Below are positions 33,821-42,583 of a stretch of DNA of 42,583 bases, one piece after another. The stretch lies in NCBI GenBank assembly GCA_027038555.1, contig JALVVX010000013.1:1-42583 (forward strand), read 5' to 3'. Under the pieces are notes generated by a model. The model did no database searches and was not told the origin of the DNA. It worked only from the letters and a program-made list of their open reading frames with translations. Position 1 is the first letter of the stretch. Each line of letters opens with the position of its first letter. Position numbers and translations under genes: made by a program. This DNA comes from Nautiliaceae bacterium (GTDB lineage: Bacteria > Campylobacterota > Campylobacteria > Campylobacterales > Nautiliaceae).

Positions 33821-35620
33821 TTAAATAAAACTTACCGGGTCAATATCTATCTTCATATCTTTATCTATACACGGGAAAATCAGTTTTTGAAGATTTTTAC
33901 CTTTAAGTAGGACCTGGTATCTGTATCTGTTTTTTAGTTTAAAAAGCGGGGCTTCGCCAAAACCTACAATCTCTTCCCTCTCACACACACACTCAAGAAA
34001 TTTTTTCATTTTAAGATATGCTTTTTCTTTTATACGGTCGCTAAATTCTATTTTTGCCATCCTTACAAACGGAGGATATAAAAGCTCTTTTCTTAAATTT
34101 ATCTCTTCATCAAAAAACTCTTCATAACTCCTGTCAAAAAATTCAGGATTAAGTGTCTGGATTATAACTTCACCGTCTTCTTTCCTCCCAGCTCTTCCCT
34201 CAACCTGCCTTGCCAAAGCAAATGCTCTCTCTGAGGCTCTGAAATCAGCACTGTTTAGCAAAAAATCAATATCCAAAACAACTGCAAGCTTTACATCCGG
34301 ATAGTCATGACCTTTGCTAAGCATCTGAGTACCTACTAAAATATCAATCTCTTTATTTGCAAAACTTTTAAGTAGTTTATCAATTCTTGTTTTTGAAGTT
34401 ATTACATCCCTGTCAAATTTTTCAATTCTTGCATCAGGGAAAACCTCCTCTAATCTCTCTTTAAGCTCACTTGTGCCGATTCTCTCATTCAAAAAATCTT
34501 CACTGCCGCAGTATTCGCAAGCTTTTGGAATTCTTGATGTGTAATTACAATAATGACAAACAAGAGCTCTTTTGTCTTTATGAACACTCATAGCCACATC
34601 ACAGTAAGGGCATTTTACGGCTTTGCCGCAATTTGCACAAATCATATACTTAAAATGTGCTCTTGTCGGAATAAAAATAATTACCTGTTTTTTGCTTTCG
34701 ATAGTATTTTTTATTTTTTGAAGGATGAATTCATTAAAACTATCTGTAAAATATCTTTTTTTAGAAGTATTGAAAAAAGTTCCTTTGAGTCTGAAATGAG
34801 GAAATTTATATAAATCACTCACAAGCGGAGTCGCACTTCCAAGCACCACCTTTGCATTATATGTTTTTCCAAAGACAATTGCTAAATCTTTTGCATTGTA
34901 TTTTGGAGCCATTTCTGATTTATAAGAATCGTCATGTTCTTCATCTACTATAATAAGTCCGATATTTTCAAAAGGTAAAAATAGAGCACTTCTTGCTCCT
35001 GCTATAATTTTAATCTTACCTTCATTGATACCGTTTAATATTTTTTCTTTTTTCTTTTTTGTTATTTTGCTGTGCCATATCTCTATCAAATCCCCGAAAT
35101 GCTTTTTAAGCCTATGCTCCATTTGTGAAGTAATTGCAATTTCAGGAAGTAAAAAAATCACTTCTTTTCCTGAATTTATAGTCTTCTCAATTAGTTTTAT
35201 ATAAATTTCCGTCTTCCCGCTCCCGGTATCACCAAAAAGTATGCTAACATCTTTATTTTCTAAAAATTTAAGTGCTTCTTGTTGTTTATCTGAAAGATTT
35301 ATATCAGTTTTAATATCTAACTTTTCACTTTTAACTTTGCACTTTTCTCTTATATAAAAAAGCCCCGCCGCTTCACCGATACTGCACAGATAATATTTTG
35401 AAATAAATTCAATAATTTTAAATTTTTTCTCAGAAAAAGAAGTGATTTTTTTTATTACAGGTTTTGTATCAAACGGAGGTTTTTGTACAACTTTTACCAC
35501 CAAACCAAGAGCGCTTTTGCTTTTTATAGGCACTTCAACAACATCGCCTTTTTTTAGTCTTAGTTCTGAATGATAAGTAAAAATATTTGGAGTACTAAGA
35601 AGAGCTATTTCATAGTACAT
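33821..35620 (-). CDS. priA: Primosomal protein N' (replication restart helicase PriA), short form
   Basis: Reloads the replisome at stalled forks. 599 residues, shorter than E. coli (732), as usual in Campylobacterota. N-terminal DNA-binding domain (1-60), helicase with Walker A GDTGSGKT (130-137), DEEHD box, zinc-binding cysteines ([14 protein letters not shown] and VCHYC...CEYCG), motif V/VI ([25 protein letters not shown]). Residues about 90-104 ([15 protein letters not shown]) in the linker before the helicase are encoded by a heptamer repeat. ATG shares a base with the upstream pilin stop (TAATG). Confidence 0.95.
   Translation of the reverse strand: MYYEIALLSTPNIFTYHSELRLKKGDVVEVPIKSKSALGLVVKVVQKPPFDTKPVIKKITSFSEKKFKIIEFISKYYLCSIGEAAGLFYIREKCKVKSEKLDIKTDINLSDKQQEALKFLENKDVSILFGDTGSGKTEIYIKLIEKTINSGKEVIFLLPEIAITSQMEHRLKKHFGDLIEIWHSKITKKKKEKILNGINEGKIKIIAGARSALFLPFENIGLIIVDEEHDDSYKSEMAPKYNAKDLAIVFGKTYNAKVVLGSATPLVSDLYKFPHFRLKGTFFNTSKKRYFTDSFNEFILQKIKNTIESKKQVIIFIPTRAHFKYMICANCGKAVKCPYCDVAMSVHKDKRALVCHYCNYTSRIPKACEYCGSEDFLNERIGTSELKERLEEVFPDARIEKFDRDVITSKTRIDKLLKSFANKEIDILVGTQMLSKGHDYPDVKLAVVLDIDFLLNSADFRASERAFALARQVEGRAGRKEDGEVIIQTLNPEFFDRSYEEFFDEEINLRKELLYPPFVRMAKIEFSDRIKEKAYLKMKKFLECVCEREEIVGFGEAPLFKLKNRYRYQVLLKGKNLQKLIFPCIDKDMKIDIDPVSFI
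35313..35354. repeat. Heptamer tandem repeat inside priA
   Basis: Six 7-base units in strict register on the plus strand with consensus ACTTTTC (units at 35320, 35327, 35334, 35341 differ by 0-2 bases). The 42-base length equals 14 codons, preserving the reading frame. The unit is the same as in the palindromic repeat at 27422-27479. Confidence 0.75.
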
Positions 35621-36063
35621 TACTGTATTTGTTCAATCTTTTTACAAAGCTTATTACTTGTATTACAATCAAAAGGACAGTTCTCAGAAGTGTTTTTTTC
35701 ATAAGTAAATGTAGTATTCATATCACCTACTATTACAGTATAAACAGTCTTATTTGTATCATTTGAATCAAATTTCCATTTTACATCTGTTGCATTAGTA
35801 CTTAAAGGATATGTAAGAATATTTTCAAAAAGTTTATTATCGCTTGTGTTTTTTTCAAGTTCGGGGCACTTATCACTACCACTGATTATGTTTTTTGAAT
35901 AAGCATTCCCGATTGCCGCTCTGATTGCAGAAACCTGAGACTGTGCTTTTTTGATTTTTGCGGTATCGATAACCGGGAAAAGCCTTGGTATGGCAAGCCC
36001 GGCTAAAATACCGATAACAACAATTACGAATATAAGTTCAAGTAACGTAAATGCTTTTTTCAC
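35620..36063 (-). CDS. Type IV pilin/pseudopilin-like protein
   Basis: 147 residues. Type III prepilin signal: [20 protein letters not shown], with the key Glu at +5 of the mature protein and Ala instead of Gly at -1. Downstream helix [20 protein letters not shown] then a small beta domain with four cysteines (CPEL, NCPFDC, KLC). GspG/GspH-like minor pseudopilin in outline. Next to priA, with which it shares a stop/start base; this neighbourhood is also found, from memory, in Campylobacter. Confidence 0.85.
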   Translation of the reverse strand: MKKAFTLLELIFVIVVIGILAGLAIPRLFPVIDTAKIKKAQSQVSAIRAAIGNAYSKNIISGSDKCPELEKNTSDNKLFENILTYPLSTNATDVKWKFDSNDTNKTVYTVIVGDMNTTFTYEKNTSENCPFDCNTSNKLCKKIEQIQ

Positions 36064-36075
36064 TAATTATTACCT

Positions 36076-36594
36076 TTATTTTAATAATGTACCTGATTCT
36101 CCACCACTGTATGAATCTGTTAGGTTTGTATCTTCTACATCTGTAGTATTGTTATCACCTAAAGTAACTGTACCAGAAGCTAATTTGTAAAGAACAAAAA
36201 CAGGTGATTTATTTGCATTTCCATCTCTACATGCAATAAAATAATCATATCCTGCTACATTTTTATCTGCTGTCATAACAATTTTATAATTTGTTGTATC
36301 GTTACAAGCACTTAAATTAATGTCACTTGAATTTACTTCTTTTGGTAAATCCACAAAATCAGAAAGGTTGCTTTCAATATCCAAATATGCTATATCTCCG
36401 TTTTTACCTGCACTTATAGATTTACTCCATAAAGTAGGTCCAACTGTTCTGTTTAATGTACCAACAAATGCTTTAAGATTTCCTTCATGTGCTTGTTGTG
36501 ATACACTTAAAAATTTTGGAAGTGCAACTGCTGCTAAGATACCTAAGATTACGATTACGAAAATTAATTCGATCATAGTAAACGCTTTTTTCAT
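36076..36594 (-). CDS. Type IV pilin-like protein, possible major subunit
   Basis: 172 residues. Prepilin signal MKKAFTMIELIFVIVILGIL (Ala at -1, Glu +5), amphipathic helix, then a globular domain with two cysteines (LSACND, IACRDG) likely forming the C-terminal disulfide, and an acidic Asn/Thr-rich tail. Paralogous to the protein at 36.7-37.2 kb: both carry NRT-G-LW-SI-GK and PKE-N-SDINLS-C. It has its own 118-base upstream region with a TATAAT box and a strong AAAGGAG site, which suggests higher expression than the flanking copies. Confidence 0.85.
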   Translation of the reverse strand: MKKAFTMIELIFVIVILGILAAVALPKFLSVSQQAHEGNLKAFVGTLNRTVGPTLWSKSISAGKNGDIAYLDIESNLSDFVDLPKEVNSSDINLSACNDTTNYKIVMTADKNVAGYDYFIACRDGNANKSPVFVLYKLASGTVTLGDNNTTDVEDTNLTDSYSGGESGTLLK

Positions 36595-36713
36595 GTTTGA
36601 CTCCTTTTTTAAATTTGTAATCTAATTATATCACATTTTTATGACATAATAGTGACAAAAAACTAACATTTATTAATTTTTTGTATTTTAACGGAAAAAT
36701 TGTAACATAAAAT
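36595..36713 (-). promoter_or_regulatory. Upstream region of the middle pilin gene
   Basis: On the minus strand TGTGATATAATTAG gives a TATAAT box with an upstream TG about 25-30 bases before AAAAAAGGAGTC and the ATG. No convincing -35 at the right distance. The rest is AT-rich; no clear terminator for the preceding pilin gene was found. Confidence 0.5.
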
Positions 36714-37163
36714 TTATCTACTTACAAGAGTTTTTTTATCTTTTATTCTTATTAACTGAAAATAAGGAGCAGTTATCGGTGTGCCATCTTTACAGGTAAC
36801 ATTATATTCTCCACCTGCTATTTTTGGATTAGCGGTCATTATTGTTTTATATTCTCCAGTTCCGCAGTTGCTAAGATTTATATCGCTTTTATTTATCTCT
36901 TTTGGAATTTCAATATATTTAGACAAAAACTCTGCACCTTCATTAGCGCTTAAATTTTTAATACTTCCTTTTTTTCCATGTGCTATACTTCTTCCCCATA
37001 AATCTTCGCCGGTTGTTCGGTTTAAAGTTTTTACAAAAGAAATCAAATTAGATTCATGTGCATATTTTCCTATTAAAAAATATCTTGGTATTGCAATTCC
37101 TGCTAATATCCCAATAATTATAATAACAAAAATCAATTCCACCATTGTAAAAGCTTTTTTCAT
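36714..37163 (-). CDS. Type IV pilin-like protein, paralogue of the middle pilin
   Basis: 149 residues. Signal MKKAFTMVELIFVIIIIGIL with Ala at -1 and Glu +5; then LNRTTGEDLWGRSIAHGKKG, IPKEINKSDINLSNCG and NVTCKDG aligning with the middle pilin, so the two are tandem duplicates; this copy lacks the acidic Asn/Thr tail. ATG overlaps the stop of the ZapA-like gene (ATGA). Membrane-anchored, presumably processed by a prepilin peptidase elsewhere in the genome. Confidence 0.85.
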   Translation of the reverse strand: MKKAFTMVELIFVIIIIGILAGIAIPRYFLIGKYAHESNLISFVKTLNRTTGEDLWGRSIAHGKKGSIKNLSANEGAEFLSKYIEIPKEINKSDINLSNCGTGEYKTIMTANPKIAGGEYNVTCKDGTPITAPYFQLIRIKDKKTLVSR

Positions 37164-37357
37164 TTTTTTCTCATTTTTTCAAACTTTTTTAAAAGTTCAT
37201 AAAGTTTTTTATTTTTTTCAAGTACAAAAAAAAGAAGATCTTTGGGAGTTGGATTTTGTATTTTTACCAAATCATCCTTTACATACTCAAAAAACTCTTC
37301 TTCTAACGATATTTCAAACTTTTCACCCATTACATGAAGGGTTATATTTTTTTTCAT
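37160..37357 (-). CDS. Small protein resembling a short ZapA
   Basis: 65 residues. The N-terminus [17 protein letters not shown] looks like the ZapA beta-hairpin (family: V-T-V-x-I-x-G-x-x-Y-x-I), followed by an acidic helix and a Leu/Lys-rich second helix (LLFFVLEKNKKLYELLKKF). It lacks the long C-terminal coiled coil of full ZapA. Linked by ATGA overlaps to a 73-residue coiled-coil gene before and a pilin gene after. The ZapA relationship is an inference from pattern only. Confidence 0.6.
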   Translation of the reverse strand: MKKNITLHVMGEKFEISLEEEFFEYVKDDLVKIQNPTPKDLLFFVLEKNKKLYELLKKFEKMRKK

Positions 37358-37575
37358 TTTCCAAGTATTGCTTCAATTTTTGAAAGAACCTCTTCAAGTT
37401 CAAGCTCTTTAAGTGCCATTTGCTCTTTACATTCAAGAAGTTCATTCTCTTTTTCTTCAAGTATATTTTTTGTACTGGCAAGTTCTGTTTTAAGCTCTTC
37501 ATTTTCTTTTTGAAGCTCTTCGTATTTTTTTAGAAGCGTTTCAATCTTTTCGTTAAGTTTTGTAAGTAAGTCCAT
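37354..37575 (-). CDS. Small coiled-coil protein (ZapB/TIGR02449-like)
   Basis: 73 residues, almost all a heptad coiled coil: [19 protein letters not shown] then [15 protein letters not shown] and onward, rich in Leu/Glu/Lys, ending in Gly-Lys. Size and composition resemble ZapB or the small coiled-coil proteins encoded beside zapA in other proteobacteria. Followed by the ZapA-like gene with an ATGA overlap. Divergent from uvrB across 46 bases. Confidence 0.65.
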   Translation of the reverse strand: MDLLTKLNEKIETLLKKYEELQKENEELKTELASTKNILEEKENELLECKEQMALKELELEEVLSKIEAILGK

Positions 37576-37621
37576 TTTTCATCCTTTTGTATTTGGTATA
37601 ATTATAATAAAAAGGAGAGAT
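37576..37621 (+). promoter_or_regulatory. Divergent promoter region, uvrB / small coiled-coil gene
   Basis: Two abutting TATAAT boxes on the plus strand (37597-37602 and 37603-37608) point toward uvrB, and the same AT-rich stretch reads TATAAT on the minus strand, so divergent -10 elements overlap. AAAGGAGAG leads into the uvrB TTG. On the minus side AAAGGA precedes the coiled-coil ATG. Confidence 0.5.
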
Positions 37622-39652
37622 TTGTTCAAATTAAATTCAAATTTCAAACCAACAGGCGACCAGCCAAAAGCAATTGAAAAACTAACTAATTGTATCAAAA
37701 AAGGAAGCAGATATAATACTTTAATAGGAGTTACAGGAAGCGGTAAAACTTTTACAATGGCAAATATTATTAAAAATTTACAAATTCCCACACTAATACT
37801 TACACACAATAAAACACTTGCTGCTCAGCTTTACAGTGAATTTAAAGAGTTTTTCCCGCAAAACCATGTGGAATATTTCATAAGCTATTATGATTATTAT
37901 CAACCAGAAGCCTATCTTCCAAGACAGGATTTGTTTATTGAAAAAGACTCTTCAATCAATGCCGAACTTGAAAGATTAAGAGTATCAGCCACAGCAAGCC
38001 TTCTTGAATATGATGATGTAATAGTAGTGGCATCGGTTTCTGCACTATATGGACTTGGAAACCCTCTTGAATACAAAAAAATGGTAGCCAAAATCGCTGT
38101 GGGGGATGAAATAAACCAGCGTGAATTTATGATGAGGCTTTTATCTATGGGATATACAAGGAATGACAAATATTTTGAAAGAGGAAATTTCAGGGTAAAC
38201 GGAGAGGTAATTGATATTTTCCCGACTTATTTTGAAGATGATGTTATAAGAGTTGAATTTTTTGGAGATGAAATAGACAGAATTTATACAATTGATTATA
38301 TTACAAATGAAAAATTACAAGACATTAAAGAAATAACAATTTACGCTGCAAATCAGTTCGTAGTAGGTGCAAACCGCCTTGCCGAAGCTGTAAATTCCAT
38401 CGAAAAAGAGCTTGGAGAGAGACTTAAAGAATTTGAAAAAGAAGGCAAAATAATAGAATATCAGCGTCTTAAACAAAGAACGGAATTCGACCTTGAAATG
38501 CTTGAAACAACGGGAACATGTAAAGGAATTGAAAATTATTCAAGACATTTAACAGGCAAAAAACCGGGTGAAACACCCTATTCACTGCTTGATTATTTCG
38601 AAATAAAAGGAAAACCTTATCTTGTAATTGTAGATGAATCTCATGTAAGTCTCCCTCAGTTTCGTGGAATGTATAATGGTGATAGGGCAAGAAAAGAGGT
38701 GTTGGTAGAGTATGGTTTCAGACTTCCAAGTGCGCTTGATAACAGACCATATAAATTTGATGAATTTATAAATAAAGCTCCACATTATCTTTTTGTCTCG
38801 GCAACTCCTGGAGAGTATGAGCTTGAAATATCTACATGCGTAGCGGAGCAGATTATCCGTCCTACCGGTCTGCTTGACTCTATAATTGAACTTTATCCAA
38901 GCGACAATCAGGTAGCTACACTTTATGACAAGGCAAAAGAAGTTATAAGTAAAGGCGAAAAAGTTCTTGTCACTACACTTACAAAAAAAATGGCGGAGGA
39001 ACTTCAAAAATATTACCTTGAAATGGGACTTAAAGTCAAATATATGCATAGCGATATTGATGTGGTTGAGAGAAATGAAATTATAAGAGGACTTAGAAGC
39101 GGTGAATTTGATATGCTAATTGGTATCAATCTTTTAAGAGAAGGTCTTGATTTACCAGAAGTATCTCTTGTAGCGATACTTGATGCTGATAAAGAAGGGT
39201 TTTTAAGAAGCGAAACAAGCCTTATTCAGACAATGGGAAGAGCCGCAAGGAATGTTAATGGTAGAGTTTTGATGTTTGCAAATAAAATAGAAAATCCAAT
39301 AGTTTTGGATGATAATTTAGACGCACTTGAAAAGATAAAAGATAAAATCACAGGCTCAATGTATAGAGCCATAAAAACTATTCTAAATAGAAGAATAAAA
39401 CAAAAAGAGTATAATAAAATCCACGGTATCACACCAAAAAGCACAATTAGAAAACTTGATAAATCGCTAAAAGAAGAAGGCTATGAAGCTATTGCAAAAG
39501 AGCTTAAAAACAAAAACAAAATCCCACCAAAAGAAAAAAAAGCAATCATTTCTAAACTAAGAGCTGAGATGCAAGAAGCAGCAAAAGCGCTTGAATTTGA
39601 AAAAGCGGCAATGCTAAGAGATAAAATAGAAGAGCTTAAAAAAATGAGATAA
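37622..39652 (+). CDS. uvrB: UvrABC excision nuclease subunit B
   Basis: Damage-verifying helicase of nucleotide excision repair. 676 residues, full length. Walker A GVTGSGKT (36-43), the beta-hairpin [14 protein letters not shown] (about 90-103), DESHVSLPQ (Walker B region), [25 protein letters not shown] (motif VI), and the C-terminal UVR domain ([22 protein letters not shown]) that binds UvrC. TTG start with a strong Shine-Dalgarno site. Confidence 0.98.
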   Translation: MFKLNSNFKPTGDQPKAIEKLTNCIKKGSRYNTLIGVTGSGKTFTMANIIKNLQIPTLILTHNKTLAAQLYSEFKEFFPQNHVEYFISYYDYYQPEAYLPRQDLFIEKDSSINAELERLRVSATASLLEYDDVIVVASVSALYGLGNPLEYKKMVAKIAVGDEINQREFMMRLLSMGYTRNDKYFERGNFRVNGEVIDIFPTYFEDDVIRVEFFGDEIDRIYTIDYITNEKLQDIKEITIYAANQFVVGANRLAEAVNSIEKELGERLKEFEKEGKIIEYQRLKQRTEFDLEMLETTGTCKGIENYSRHLTGKKPGETPYSLLDYFEIKGKPYLVIVDESHVSLPQFRGMYNGDRARKEVLVEYGFRLPSALDNRPYKFDEFINKAPHYLFVSATPGEYELEISTCVAEQIIRPTGLLDSIIELYPSDNQVATLYDKAKEVISKGEKVLVTTLTKKMAEELQKYYLEMGLKVKYMHSDIDVVERNEIIRGLRSGEFDMLIGINLLREGLDLPEVSLVAILDADKEGFLRSETSLIQTMGRAARNVNGRVLMFANKIENPIVLDDNLDALEKIKDKITGSMYRAIKTILNRRIKQKEYNKIHGITPKSTIRKLDKSLKEEGYEAIAKELKNKNKIPPKEKKAIISKLRAEMQEAAKALEFEKAAMLRDKIEELKKMR

Positions 39653-39661
39653 GGAGTTTGA

Positions 39662-40201
39662 ATGATACTAAGATACAAAAACGATTTTCCAAAAATCGCT
39701 ACTTCGGCATGGATAGCACCAAGTGCCGATATTATAGGTGATGTGGAAATTGGGGAAGATAGCTCGGTATGGTTTGGATGTGTTATTAGAGGTGATGTAC
39801 ATTATATAAAAATTGGCAAAAGAACTTCAATTCAAGATTTAACAATGGTACATGTCACACACTATGAAAAAGAAAAAAAATTAGGTGATGGACATCCTAC
39901 AATTATTGGAGATGACGTAACAATAGCACACAAAGTTATGCTTCACGGATGCATTATAGGAAATGCCTGTCTTATAGGTATGAGTGCCACTATACTTGAC
40001 GGTGCGGAAATTGGAGATGAATCTATTGTAGGAGCTGGAGCACTTGTTACAGGCGGCAAAAAATTCCCTCCAAGAAGTTTAATACTTGGAAGTCCTGCAA
40101 AGGTTGTAAGAAGCCTTACTGATAAAGAAGTAGAAAAAATTTATGAAAATGCCAGAAATTATGTAAATTATAAAAACGAATACATCGATTTTATAAAATA
40201 A
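39662..40201 (+). CDS. Gamma-class carbonic anhydrase-like hexapeptide protein
   Basis: 179 residues of left-handed beta-helix repeats (SADIIGDVEIGEDSSVWFGC, GDDVTIAHKVMLHGCIIGN, GDESIVGAGALV) closed by a C-terminal helix. Histidines H64 or H67, H90 and H95 sit where the trimeric gamma carbonic anhydrases bind metal (AHKVMLHGC). Such YrdA/CaiE-like proteins are often annotated as carbonic anhydrases without proof; CO2 hydration would fit carbon fixation. ATG start, AAGGAG upstream, 9 bases after uvrB. Confidence 0.9.
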   Translation: MILRYKNDFPKIATSAWIAPSADIIGDVEIGEDSSVWFGCVIRGDVHYIKIGKRTSIQDLTMVHVTHYEKEKKLGDGHPTIIGDDVTIAHKVMLHGCIIGNACLIGMSATILDGAEIGDESIVGAGALVTGGKKFPPRSLILGSPAKVVRSLTDKEVEKIYENARNYVNYKNEYIDFIK

Positions 40202-40210
40202 GGAAATAGA

Positions 40211-42388
40211 TTGAAAGAAAACATGATACAAAAACTTGATTTGGAAGATTATATAAGAAAACTAAATTCCCTTTTTGCAAGGGAAAAAAATCATATAATT
40301 GAAGGAGATATAAGAAAAAATTTTGAATATATTAAAAAACTTTCAAACAAAGACTTCAAATCCCCGCCTGTGGTAAAAAACCTCGATACGGAAATAATGC
40401 ATCTTAAAAAATTCGGCGATCTCTCACACTCACAGATATTTGAATTTGTAAAAATAATCAATTATTTTATTTATCTTAAAACCCGAAACTGGCAGGATTT
40501 AGCCCAGTGGTTTGATAAAATCAAAATACCTGATGAAATTATAAAAATCACAAAACATTACAATGAAAAAGGCGAAGTTGTCGGATTTGAAGATATTGAT
40601 TTGATAAATGAGAAAATAAAAGAGGTCAAATCCCAAATAAGACAGCAATTATACAAATATATAAATTCAAAAAAACTTGAACCTTTTTTAGTCGATAGAC
40701 AAATACATCTCCAATCCGGCGAAGAGACGCTTTTACTTAGAGGCGGATTCAATAAAGTCCTTGATGCCGAAATCCTTGGAAGAAGCGCGACAGGATTTTT
40801 TTATGTATTTCCAAGAGGGATTGAAAAACTCAAAAAAGAGCTTGATAATTTAGAGAGTAAAAAGGAAGAAATTTTATATGAAATTGCAAAAACTTTCAGT
40901 AATACCCTAAGAAAATGGTTAAAATTTTTAGAATTTATTAATAAGGAATTTGATAAATTTGATGCAATTCAGGCAAGGGTTTTTATGGCAAAAAACGAAA
41001 ACCTTGAATTTATAATCCCATCTAAAACAAAAAAAATGTATCTTAAAAACTTCTGCCACCCTGCTTTGCATGAGTGCAAACCGGTAAATCTTGAATGGGA
41101 CAAACAGGTTTTAATCATAACCGGGGTAAATGCCGGGGGTAAAACAATGCTTTTAAAATCAATTTTAAGCTCAGCCTTTATGGCAAAATACCTCCTTCCT
41201 ATGAAAATAAGAGAAAATTCCATAATTCCGCACTTTAAAGACATAAAAGCGATAATTGATGACCCTCAAAACGTAAAAAATGATATTTCCACATTTGCAG
41301 GAAGAATTAAAGAGTTCAAAGAAGTTTTCGGCAAAGAAAATCTGCTTATAGGTGTAGATGAGATAGAACTTGGGACCGATGCAAATGAAGCGGCGAGTCT
41401 TTTTAAAGTAATTATTGAAGAGATTATGAAAAAAAACAGAATCGTTATCACAACACACCACAAAAGACTTGCAAGCCTGCTGGCACAAAACGAAGAAGTA
41501 GAACTTCTTGCCGCAGTATATGATGAAAAAAACCAAAAACCTACCTATGATTTTATAAAAGGAACTATCGGCAAAAGCTATGCTTTTGAGACAGCTAAAA
41601 GATACGGAATTCCTCTAAATATCATAAACAGGGCAAAAGAAGAATACTCAGAAGACCTTGAAAAACTCGATGCCTTAATAGAAAAATCGGCAGAACTTGA
41701 ATTTATACAAAAACAAAAAATAAATGAGCTTGAAAGTGAGCTTGAAGATGTAAAACTATTAAAAGAATCACTTCAAAGACAAAAAGAAGAATTTAATGAA
41801 AAAATCCAAAAAGAAAAAGATAAACTTTTAAAAGAATATAATGAGGCTATTAAAGCCGCAAAAGAGGCAATAAAAGCAAAATCAATTCAAGAAGCCCACA
41901 GAAAACTAAACGAAGCAAACAAAATCCGCTCTAAAATCAAAACCCCGACCCATGAAGTTAAAAAAGAGTTCAAAAAAGGTGATAAAGTCAAATACAAATC
42001 AAGCGTTGGAGAAATTATTGACATAAAAGGCAAAAATGTGCTTGTGGAGTTTGACGGTAAAAAACTGTATGTACCAAAAAATGAACTTGACCATTACAGA
42101 TTACCTGTAAAAAAATCTGTAAAAATTTACAAACCTAAACCTGTAAAAGTTGATGTAAAATTAGACCTTCACGGACTAAGGCTTGAAGAAGCGCTTGAAA
42201 AAACAGAAAAATTTTTAAACGACGCAGCTCTTGCCGGACTTGAAGAAGTACTGATTTACCATGGTCTTGGAAAAGGAATACTTGCAAAAGGTGTAACTGA
42301 TCTACTGAAACAACATCCGCTTGTAAAAGAATACCGAGATGCCCCTCCTCATATGGGAGGATACGGAGCAAAGCTGGTTAAATTGTAG
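40211..42388 (+). CDS. mutS2: MutS2-family DNA mismatch/recombination or ribosome-associated ATPase
   Basis: 725 residues. MutS-like core/lever helices (1 to about 290), ABC ATPase with Walker A GVNAGGKTMLLK near residue 305 (family GPNTGGKT), DEIELGTDANEAASL (signature/Walker B region), a long Lys/Glu coiled coil (about 490-580), a KOW-like basic segment (FKKGDKVKYKSSVGEIIDIKG) and a C-terminal Smr nuclease domain (about 648-725: LDLHGLRLEEALEK and YHGLGKGILAKG). MutS2 suppresses recombination and, in some bacteria, rescues collided ribosomes. TTG start with AAGGA spaced 6. Confidence 0.95.
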   Translation: MKENMIQKLDLEDYIRKLNSLFAREKNHIIEGDIRKNFEYIKKLSNKDFKSPPVVKNLDTEIMHLKKFGDLSHSQIFEFVKIINYFIYLKTRNWQDLAQWFDKIKIPDEIIKITKHYNEKGEVVGFEDIDLINEKIKEVKSQIRQQLYKYINSKKLEPFLVDRQIHLQSGEETLLLRGGFNKVLDAEILGRSATGFFYVFPRGIEKLKKELDNLESKKEEILYEIAKTFSNTLRKWLKFLEFINKEFDKFDAIQARVFMAKNENLEFIIPSKTKKMYLKNFCHPALHECKPVNLEWDKQVLIITGVNAGGKTMLLKSILSSAFMAKYLLPMKIRENSIIPHFKDIKAIIDDPQNVKNDISTFAGRIKEFKEVFGKENLLIGVDEIELGTDANEAASLFKVIIEEIMKKNRIVITTHHKRLASLLAQNEEVELLAAVYDEKNQKPTYDFIKGTIGKSYAFETAKRYGIPLNIINRAKEEYSEDLEKLDALIEKSAELEFIQKQKINELESELEDVKLLKESLQRQKEEFNEKIQKEKDKLLKEYNEAIKAAKEAIKAKSIQEAHRKLNEANKIRSKIKTPTHEVKKEFKKGDKVKYKSSVGEIIDIKGKNVLVEFDGKKLYVPKNELDHYRLPVKKSVKIYKPKPVKVDVKLDLHGLRLEEALEKTEKFLNDAALAGLEEVLIYHGLGKGILAKGVTDLLKQHPLVKEYRDAPPHMGGYGAKLVKL

Positions 42389-42503
42389 ATAATGGGCGGA
42401 TGGGTATATGAGTAGATGAGTGAATGGGAAGAAGGGAGAATGTAGGAGAAAACAGCAGAAAGGTTTTTAGTTAGAAATTTTGAGTGCTGAACATTAAGTT
42501 ATG
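42389..42503. repeat. Bipartite degenerate heptamer repeat after mutS2
   Basis: Starts right after the mutS2 stop. First part is G-rich (GGCGGATGGG, GATGAGTGAATGGG, AAGAAGGGAG); second part reads TTTTTAGTTAG, TTTTGAGTGCTGA, CATTAAGTTATG. It aligns with the repeat after sulP in both halves, including GAATGGG and TTTTGAG. No coding frame. Nothing else is seen in this gap until the promoter at 42504. Confidence 0.75.
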
Positions 42504-42557
42504 TTGACTAAAATAAATATACTTGATATAATATCACTAAAAATATTGGAGGGGAAT
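42504..42557 (+). promoter_or_regulatory. Promoter and leader of the last gene
   Basis: TTGACT at 42504-42509, 17-base spacer, perfect TATAAT at 42527-42532, expected start near 42539, then GGAGGGG at 42548-42554 before the ATG. Layout and several strings match the leader of the DUF505-like gene. Confidence 0.8.
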
Positions 42558-42583
42558 ATGGAAACTATTATTATTGCATGTCC
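42558..42583 (+). CDS. Start of an unidentified gene (partial, runs off the window)
   Basis: Only eight complete codons, METIIIAC, are visible after an ATG with a strong GGAGGGG site and a consensus promoter. Too short to identify. Expression should be high judged from the promoter. Confidence 0.6.

Noticed and set aside
36781-37383. 200-codon plus-strand frame across the pilin and ZapA-like genes
   Set aside because: Hydrophobic, Phe/Ile-rich product is the reverse complement of Lys/Glu-rich genes; no promoter or Shine-Dalgarno site.

Overview
The window is AT-rich (by eye about one third G+C), tightly packed and bacterial. Gene content and order point to Campylobacterota, most likely a hydrothermal-vent member of the Nautiliaceae (Nautilia/Caminibacter/Lebetimonas). 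Reasons: the order rplY-pth-lptF-lysA-HAD-pheA-hisC-fliF-fliG-fliH-dxs and the block uvrB / two small genes / pseudopilins / priA match, from memory, Campylobacter jejuni; a cytoplasmic type-E succinate dehydrogenase/fumarate reductase fits a reductive TCA autotroph; a DUF505-like protein is a family I associate with thermophiles and methanogens. Stop/start overlaps (ATGA, TAATG, TGATG, TTGA) are frequent, and TTG starts with good Shine-Dalgarno sites are common (fliF, fliH, pilT, the kinase, one PAS gene, sulP, uvrB, mutS2).

Layout. 1-11348 (minus): an eleven-gene run from rplY to dxs (dxs leaves the window) joins translation, lysine and aromatic amino-acid synthesis, the flagellar MS-ring/switch/export base and isoprenoid synthesis. 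11408-16413 (minus): pilT, transaldolase, a DUF2207-LemA pair, serB. 16494-19442 (plus): tatA-tatC and a lone DUF505-like gene with a near-consensus promoter and a terminator. 19490-24157 (minus): cation diffusion facilitator, truD, two Aer/CetB-type PAS proteins, an EI24-type membrane protein and thiL. 24168-29186 (minus): flavoprotein, iron-sulfur subunit and CCG-domain subunit of a type-E Sdh/Frd complex, plus an atypical small protein kinase and a second iron-sulfur subunit; a plus-strand tRNA-Arg(CCU) sits inside this cluster. 29287-32132 (minus): TolC-like protein, argD, a small hypothetical. 32183-33679 (plus): SulP transporter. 33821-37575 (minus): a coiled-coil and a ZapA-like small protein, three pilin-like proteins, priA. 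37622-42388 (plus): uvrB, gamma carbonic anhydrase, mutS2; the start of another gene lies at the window end.

The least conventional signal is a family of degenerate 7-bp tandem repeats at five places: after the stop codons of sulP and mutS2, as a palindrome between tRNA-Arg and sdhA, and in frame inside thiL and priA. Next are two nearly identical promoter/leader modules (upstream of the DUF505-like gene and of the last gene), a kinase and an extra FeS subunit in the fumarate reductase cluster, and an 18-bp duplication that doubles the truD -10 box. No IS element, phage, CRISPR array or rRNA was seen, and no gene-free stretch reaches 300 bases.
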